A stretch of 34,381 bases of DNA from an uncultured Bacteroides sp. (GTDB lineage Bacteria; Bacteroidota; Bacteroidia; Bacteroidales; Bacteroidaceae). Numbering within the stretch: the first letter of the stretch is position 1; each line of letters begins with the position of its first letter. The notes under the pieces are model-generated. The model was given only the letters and a program-made list of their open reading frames with translations. It ran no database searches and had not been told where the DNA came from. Position numbers and translations under genes: made by a program. Shown one piece after another: positions 28,784-34,381 of this stretch. The DNA lies in NCBI GenBank assembly GCA_947176775.1, contig CAMWRY010000004.1, positions 1 to 34,381 of the forward strand. Direction: 5' to 3'.

Positions 28784-29260
28784 ATGAAGAAAATAATATT
28801 TTCAACCGTAAAATGGGTGCTTTTATTGATTTGTCTTCCGTTCGTGAGTGCATGTGACTGGGAAGACCTGCCTGCATATGAAGAGGCGGAAATCAGTGCG
28901 GTCCAATTGTATTATCGTTGGGCAAGTAATGAAAAAGACCCTGTGACGCAAGAACCTATCGTAAAGGAACAGCGTTTGAATGTCAGTAGTGATGTGAATT
29001 CCGAGTCCGGTTTGATTCAATTGACAGTAACTGTGCCTGCCGCCGGAGGCGACTTTACGGAAGCTGTCCGCAACGGAGTTACTACGAATCCATTGTGGGG
29101 ACAGGTGACTGTATCGACTGCTGCTCGGATTACTCCTATGAAGGGAACTGCTGCTTTGGGTACTCCTGATGATTGGAGCAGTGAACGGAAATTCAGTGTG
29201 AAAGCTGCTAATGGAAACACCAAGACATGGACAATCAAGATTGTCCAGTTCAATAAATGA
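28784..29260 (+). CDS. Small PUL-associated surface lipoprotein, putative glycan-binding (SusE-position)
   Basis: 158 aa; lipobox FVSACDWEDLP; third gene of the SusCD operon; family not certain. Confidence 0.75.
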   Translation: MKKIIFSTVKWVLLLICLPFVSACDWEDLPAYEEAEISAVQLYYRWASNEKDPVTQEPIVKEQRLNVSSDVNSESGLIQLTVTVPAAGGDFTEAVRNGVTTNPLWGQVTVSTAARITPMKGTAALGTPDDWSSERKFSVKAANGNTKTWTIKIVQFNK

Positions 29261-29306
29261 TAAGAAAAGATGTTGAACTAATTGGTTTTAACATAATAAT
29301 TTGTAC

Positions 29307-29342
29307 GATACCTGAGTTTGAGAAAATTCAGGTATCTTTTTT
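29307..29342 (+). terminator. Intrinsic terminator after SusCD-lipoprotein unit
   Basis: GATACCTGA-N12-TCAGGTATC followed by TTTTTT. Confidence 0.85.
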
Positions 29343-29431
29343 ATGGGGTGAATGTATGGATATGTTAATAGAAACCATTATCTTTATCCCCTCCTTTGAT
29401 AAATGAATGAATAACCTGATAATTTGATAAG

Positions 29432-31237
29432 ATGATGAAAATCTATTTGCCTTTATTCTTCTTTTTGTGCTTGGCTTGTGGCTTCCAGGCGCACCCCCGG
29501 CAGATTGACACGTTGTGTGTCGCCGCTTACGGCTTCCGTCCCTATTCCTACGAAAACCAGACCGGCAGGATGCAGTCCGTGATAGAAGATTGCAAGAAGT
29601 TCAAAACCAAAGTGCTGGTGCTCGAGAAGGGACGTTACGACTTTTGGCCCGAAGGGGCAGTGCGCAAGGAGTATTTTATCACCAATACCTCCACTGAGCA
29701 GGAGTGCCCCTCGAAAATGAAAACCATCGGCCTCTTTCTGGAGAATGTAGAGGGACTAACGGTCGAGGGGAACGGTGCCACCTTGATGTTTCATGGAAAA
29801 ATGACCATGTTGGCCATGGCACATTGCCGGGAGGTGAAACTGAGAAATTTACATCTGGATGCCGAACGTCCGGGAGGGTCGGAGTTGACCTATACGCGTG
29901 TGGACAGCCAAAGCGTGGAAGTCGCTTTTCACCGCGATTCCCGTTATGAAATAGCGGATGGGAAAATTCATCTGTATGGCGAGGGATGGCGTTCCAACAG
30001 GACACATTGCATCGAGTATGATTCTCAGGACGAACATTTCTTTTATAGTAACGGATGGAACAAGCTGGCGGCTTCGGAGGCTAAGGAAGTGGCACCCGGA
30101 GTGGTTCGTTTTACCACACCGTTAGGTTTCCAGCCCAAAGTGGGCAACACGTTGACGGTGCGCGACATCATCAGGGACCAGGTAGGAATGTTCATCTACG
30201 AAAGTCAGGATATAACACTGGACCGGATAGGGATGCACTATATGCACGGTCTGGGAATTGTTAGCCAATACAGCCGTAACCTGACCATGGACCGGGTGGA
30301 GTGTACACCTCGTCAGGGAAGTGGACGCCTGCTGGCTTCCTCGGCCGATTTCATGCACTTCTCAGGTTGCAGTGGAAAAATCAGCATTTTGGGCTGCCGT
30401 TATGCCGGAGCACAGGATGACCCGATAAATGTACACGGTACCAATCTGCGTGCCATCCGGCAGATAAATGATCGGACTTTGGAGCTGCGGTTCATGCATG
30501 GTCAGAGCTATGGCTTCAATGCCTACTTTGAGCAAGACACTGTCGCCTTTGTCAAGGCATCCACTATGGAACGTTTCGCTTTAGCTACGGTGAAGTCCGT
30601 GAAGCGTCTCACCGACCGGACTCTGGAAGTAGAGTTTGACCGTGCGATTCCGAAAGAGTTGGAGTTGGGACATGATTGTGTAGAGAATATGAGCTGTACG
30701 CCTGAAGTGGAAATACGTCATTGTTATTTTACTCGAACCAGCACGCGTGGTACGCTGATGACCACTCCTCGTAAAGTGGTGATAGCCGACAATACGTATT
30801 ACAAAACGGGGATGAGTGCCATCCTGATAGAGGGTGATGCGGAGGGGTGGTATGAGTCCGGTCCGGTCAGGGATGTCCTGATACAGAACAATACGTTCAT
30901 CGACTGCGCCTACAACGGCGGACCGGGTAACGCTGTCATCGCTCTGCATCCTTCGAATACCGTAGTAGATGCCGACCGTCCGGTGCATCGCAATGTGCGT
31001 ATCATCGGCAACAAGTTCCAGACGTGGGGCAATCCGGTTCTGTATGCCAAGAGCACCGAAGGACTGGTGTTTAAAGATAACGAAGTAGTGCCGATATCCG
31101 GTAGGGAAGTTCCGTCGAAGGAACAGTTCATTCTGAATGGATGCAAGAACGTGGAGATAAAGAATAATATTTTTGCCGCTCCGTTCTCGAAAGAGGCCAT
31201 CCGTTTTGAGAACATGAAAAAGAAGTATAAGAAATAA
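29432..31237 (+). CDS. GH110-family alpha-1,3-galactosidase
   Basis: 601 aa, signal sequence, parallel beta-helix architecture; resembles Bacteroides GlaA/GlaB proteins from memory (AAYGFRPYSYEN, GGAQDDPINVHGT-like CRYAGAQDDPINVHGTNLR, TPEVEIRHCYFTRTSTRGTLMTTPRKVVI). Confidence 0.85.
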   Translation: MMKIYLPLFFFLCLACGFQAHPRQIDTLCVAAYGFRPYSYENQTGRMQSVIEDCKKFKTKVLVLEKGRYDFWPEGAVRKEYFITNTSTEQECPSKMKTIGLFLENVEGLTVEGNGATLMFHGKMTMLAMAHCREVKLRNLHLDAERPGGSELTYTRVDSQSVEVAFHRDSRYEIADGKIHLYGEGWRSNRTHCIEYDSQDEHFFYSNGWNKLAASEAKEVAPGVVRFTTPLGFQPKVGNTLTVRDIIRDQVGMFIYESQDITLDRIGMHYMHGLGIVSQYSRNLTMDRVECTPRQGSGRLLASSADFMHFSGCSGKISILGCRYAGAQDDPINVHGTNLRAIRQINDRTLELRFMHGQSYGFNAYFEQDTVAFVKASTMERFALATVKSVKRLTDRTLEVEFDRAIPKELELGHDCVENMSCTPEVEIRHCYFTRTSTRGTLMTTPRKVVIADNTYYKTGMSAILIEGDAEGWYESGPVRDVLIQNNTFIDCAYNGGPGNAVIALHPSNTVVDADRPVHRNVRIIGNKFQTWGNPVLYAKSTEGLVFKDNEVVPISGREVPSKEQFILNGCKNVEIKNNIFAAPFSKEAIRFENMKKKYKK

Positions 31238-31462
31238 AGATGAAATTCATGACATGTTCTTCTCTTGTTCCTTCTTCTTCTTTTTTGGTGAACATTACTC
31301 TGTCTGGCTGGCGTTTGTCAACTTTCTCATAGTATTAAGTTTATGTATAGGCGGAAGTTTTTCCTGAAGGTTTAGGTATTGTTTTGAATTTTGTGACAGT
31401 CTCTCACTCATGTGTTTATCTGATATTATATTAAGTCTAATTACTTACTTATCAAAGTGTAT

Positions 31463-33958
31463 ATGAAAAGATTATTAATCTTGATGTTGGGGCTTTGTCC
31501 CCTGTGTCCCTCCTTAGTGAAGGCGGACGATAAGGTTCCTCCTTCTCGTGATCTCACCTTCTGGTTTGACACTCCTACCACATTGCGTGGGATGGCCGTT
31601 TGGTACGGCGGTCGTCCTGATATGTGGGACGGTGAGAAGAAGCCCGAGTTTGCCGGCAACTCCGCGGAGAACCCGGATTCGGACTGGGAGTCCCGTTCTC
31701 TTCCTGTCGGTAACGGCAGTATCGGCGGTAATATCTTAGGTTCTGTGGAGGCCGAGCGCATAACCTTCAACGAGAAGACCCTTTGGCGCGGCGGTCCTAA
31801 TACGGCTAAAGGGGCTGCCTACTATTGGGATGTGAACAAGCAGTCGGCACATGTGCTGGATGACATTCGGCAAGCCTTCACGGAGGGTGATTCGGAGAAG
31901 GCGGCATTGTTGACGCGCAAGCACTTCAATAGCACGGTACCCTATGAGGCATACGCAGAGAATCCCTTCCGTTTCGGTAATTTCACAACAATGGGCGAGT
32001 TCTATATAGAAACAGGGCTTAGTACGGTCGGCATGAGCCGTTATCGGCGTGCACTTTCCCTCGACTCCGCTTTGGCCACGGTGAGCTTCCGGAAGGATGG
32101 AGTGTTCTATAAGCGCTCTTACTTCGTTTCCTATCCGGCCAATGTCATGGTTGTACGTTTCGGTGCCGATACTCCTGGTATGCAGAACTTGACCTTCAGT
32201 TATTCCCCAAATCCGGTGTCCACGGGCGTCATTTCCGCCGACGGCTCCGATGGTTTGGTATATACCGGGCGTCTAGACAACAATAATATGGAATACGTGG
32301 TCCGCATCCGTGCCATTTCCCGGGGTGGTTCGCTCTCCAATGTCAATGGAAAGTTGTGTGTGAAAGGCGCTGACGAGGTTGTGTTCCTGATTACAGCCGA
32401 CACCGATTACAAGATAAACTTTGTCCCCGACTTTGCCGACCCTCGTGCCTATGTTGGCGTCAATCCTTCGGAGACCACCTCTGCATGGATGCGTGATGCG
32501 CACTCCAAGGGCTATGACCGTCTTTTCTCGGAGCATTATTCTGACTACTCCTCTCTGTTTGGTAAGGTAAAGCTCAATCTCGGTGCCTCCTCCGGTTATG
32601 AGGACATTCCCGTCACTCGCCGGCTTGCGAATTACCGCAAGGGTCTTCCGGACCTCTATCTGGAGGAACTCTATTACCAGTTCGGCCGTTATCTACTCAT
32701 CGCCAGCTCCCGTCCTGGTAATCTTCCGGCTAACCTTCAGGGAATCTGGCACAACAATGTAGACGGTCCTTGGAGAGTGGACTACCACAATAACATTAAT
32801 GTACAGATGAACTATTGGCCTGCCTGCTCCACCAACCTGGATGAGTGTGTTCTGCCCTTGGTTGACTTCATCCGTACGCTGGTGAAGCCTGGTAGCCAGA
32901 CTGCGCGTTCTTATTTTGGTGCCCGTGGTTGGACTGCCTCCATTTCTGGCAACATCTTCGGTTTCACCGCGCCTTTGAGCAGTGAGGACATGTCTTGGAA
33001 CTTCAACCCGATGGCAGGTCCGTGGCTTGCCACGCATGTGTGGGAATACTACGACTATACGCGCGACCGTAAGTTCTTGAAGGAAGTGGGCTATGATTTG
33101 ATTAAAAGCAGTGCTAACTTTGCCGTGGACTATCTCTGGCATAAGCCGGACGGGAGCTACACCGCCGCACCGTCAACCTCTCCCGAGCACGGTCCAGTAG
33201 ACCAGGGCGCTACGTTTGTACATGCTGTTGTGAGGGAGATTCTGCTTGACGCCATCGAGGCGAGCAAAGTACTGGGTGTGGATGTCAAGGAGCGCAAGCA
33301 GTGGCAGCATGTGCTGGAGCATCTTGCCCCTTACCGTATCGGTCGCTACGGCCAGCTGATGGAGTGGTCGTCCGACATTGATGATCCCAAGGACGAGCAC
33401 CGGCACGTCAACCATCTTTTCGGCCTGCATCCCGGTCATACACTTTCTCCTGTCACCACTCCCGAGTTGGCGCAGGCAGCCCGAGTTGTTTTGGAACACC
33501 GCGGTGACGGCGCTACTGGCTGGAGCATGGGCTGGAAGCTAAACCAGTGGGCTCGCCTCCATGACGGTAACCACGCCTACAAGCTTTTCGGCAATCTGCT
33601 CAAGAACGGTACTTTGGATAATCTATGGGACACGCATCCCCCCTTTCAGATAGATGGTAACTTCGGCGGTACAGCCGGAATCACTGAGATGCTCCTTCAG
33701 AGCCACATGGGTTTCATCCAGCTTCTTCCGGCTCTTCCGGATGCTTGGAAGGAGGGTTCTGTAAGCGGCCTCCGTGCTAGGGGCAACTTCGAAGTAGACA
33801 TCCGTTGGGAGGATGGCTCTCTGAAGTCCGCTTCTGTCCTCTCGCTTTCGGGAACTCCCTGTATCATACGGTATAATGGGGAAGAACTTTCCTTCAAGAC
33901 AGTGAAGGGCAGGAGTTATGAAATCTGTTTTGAGAAGGGGAAATTGAGTCTGAAATAG
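31463..33958 (+). CDS. GH95-family alpha-L-fucosidase
   Basis: About 832 aa; W-x-SxxLPVGNGSIGGNILG..ERITFNEKTLWRGGP N-terminal domain motif; NLQGIWHNNVDGPWRVDYHNNINVQMNYWPA; SPEHGP. ATG 31463 preferred over GTG 31457. Confidence 0.92.
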   Translation: MKRLLILMLGLCPLCPSLVKADDKVPPSRDLTFWFDTPTTLRGMAVWYGGRPDMWDGEKKPEFAGNSAENPDSDWESRSLPVGNGSIGGNILGSVEAERITFNEKTLWRGGPNTAKGAAYYWDVNKQSAHVLDDIRQAFTEGDSEKAALLTRKHFNSTVPYEAYAENPFRFGNFTTMGEFYIETGLSTVGMSRYRRALSLDSALATVSFRKDGVFYKRSYFVSYPANVMVVRFGADTPGMQNLTFSYSPNPVSTGVISADGSDGLVYTGRLDNNNMEYVVRIRAISRGGSLSNVNGKLCVKGADEVVFLITADTDYKINFVPDFADPRAYVGVNPSETTSAWMRDAHSKGYDRLFSEHYSDYSSLFGKVKLNLGASSGYEDIPVTRRLANYRKGLPDLYLEELYYQFGRYLLIASSRPGNLPANLQGIWHNNVDGPWRVDYHNNINVQMNYWPACSTNLDECVLPLVDFIRTLVKPGSQTARSYFGARGWTASISGNIFGFTAPLSSEDMSWNFNPMAGPWLATHVWEYYDYTRDRKFLKEVGYDLIKSSANFAVDYLWHKPDGSYTAAPSTSPEHGPVDQGATFVHAVVREILLDAIEASKVLGVDVKERKQWQHVLEHLAPYRIGRYGQLMEWSSDIDDPKDEHRHVNHLFGLHPGHTLSPVTTPELAQAARVVLEHRGDGATGWSMGWKLNQWARLHDGNHAYKLFGNLLKNGTLDNLWDTHPPFQIDGNFGGTAGITEMLLQSHMGFIQLLPALPDAWKEGSVSGLRARGNFEVDIRWEDGSLKSASVLSLSGTPCIIRYNGEELSFKTVKGRSYEICFEKGKLSLK

Positions 33959-34028
33959 AAGGCGTTTTCTGAAAGGTATTCTTTTCTACTTGCCACCTTC
34001 CCCTTCAGGAGGTGTGTCGCAATAGATT

Positions 34029-34122
34029 TTCACCACAGATTACACAAATTTTCACAGATTATTTAATCTGCTTATTAGGCATCAAAAAAAATCTGTGCTA
34101 ATCCTGAGTAATCTGTGGTGAA
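34029..34122. repeat. Intergenic inverted repeat, 'atctgtg(gt)' type
   Basis: TTCACCACAGATTAC (34029-34043) and GTAATCTGTGGTGAA (34108-34122) are perfect inverted 15-mers with additional nested TTCACAGATT/AATCTGTG copies. Confidence 0.8.
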
Positions 34123-34243
34123 TTTCTGGCTTCTTTCATTTTTTGTCCATAGCTATCTTTCCTCAAAGCGTCTTATTCGTGGCAGATAGCGCCTGCCTAT
34201 TTCGTTTACATATCCTTTATGGGCTTTGTTTTGGTTGTAGTAT

Positions 34244-34342
34244 CTCCGTAGTATCTCCGGATGATCTCCGTACCCGCTCCGTACCATCTCCGTACCATCT
34301 CCGTATCATCTCCGGATCATCTCCGTATCATCTCCGGATGTA
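34244..34342. repeat. Second array of 11-bp units (CTCCG+N6), reverse orientation relative to the array at 10516
   Basis: CTCCG at 34244, 34255, 34266, 34277, 34288, 34299, 34310, 34321, 34332: nine units at exact 11-bp spacing; shares a 34-nt identical stretch (reverse complement) with array 1. Confidence 0.92.
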
Positions 34343-34381
34343 TGGGTCCGGAGCAGCCCCGTTCCTGGTACGTTTCGGGTA

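Overview
The window looks like a Bacteroides-type chromosome segment, judging from SusC/SusD pairs, TAnnTTTG-like -7 elements and gene families. From left to right it contains: a ROK-family sugar kinase; a minus-strand TolC/HlyD/ABC efflux operon divergent from an NtrC-type response regulator and sensor kinase, with a near-consensus sigma-54 promoter and two candidate upstream activator sites between them; rplS; a 5'-nucleotidase split over two genes; two tandem paralogs of a GH3 (NagZ-like)/serine beta-lactamase fusion; a cluster of SGNH and MBOAT genes suggesting exopolymer O-acetylation; and a compact SusC/SusD/lipoprotein/GH110/GH95 polysaccharide utilization locus. The most interesting observations are: (1) a perfect 21-bp inverted repeat bracketing a 387-bp segment upstream of SusC that contains an outward-facing -7 element, a candidate invertible promoter for a blood-group-B/alpha-Gal type PUL; (2) the first GH3/beta-lactamase paralog keeps a full ORF but has lost the GH3 catalytic core and carries SxxK Ser->Ala, so it looks like a double pseudoenzyme; (3) a dispersed array of 11-bp units (CGGAG + 6 variable nt), present twice in opposite orientation at 10.5 kb and 34.3 kb and sharing an identical 34-nt stretch; (4) the sigma-54 promoter and tandem UAS controlling the efflux operon. 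No tRNA, rRNA, CRISPR, transposase or integrase gene was recognised.
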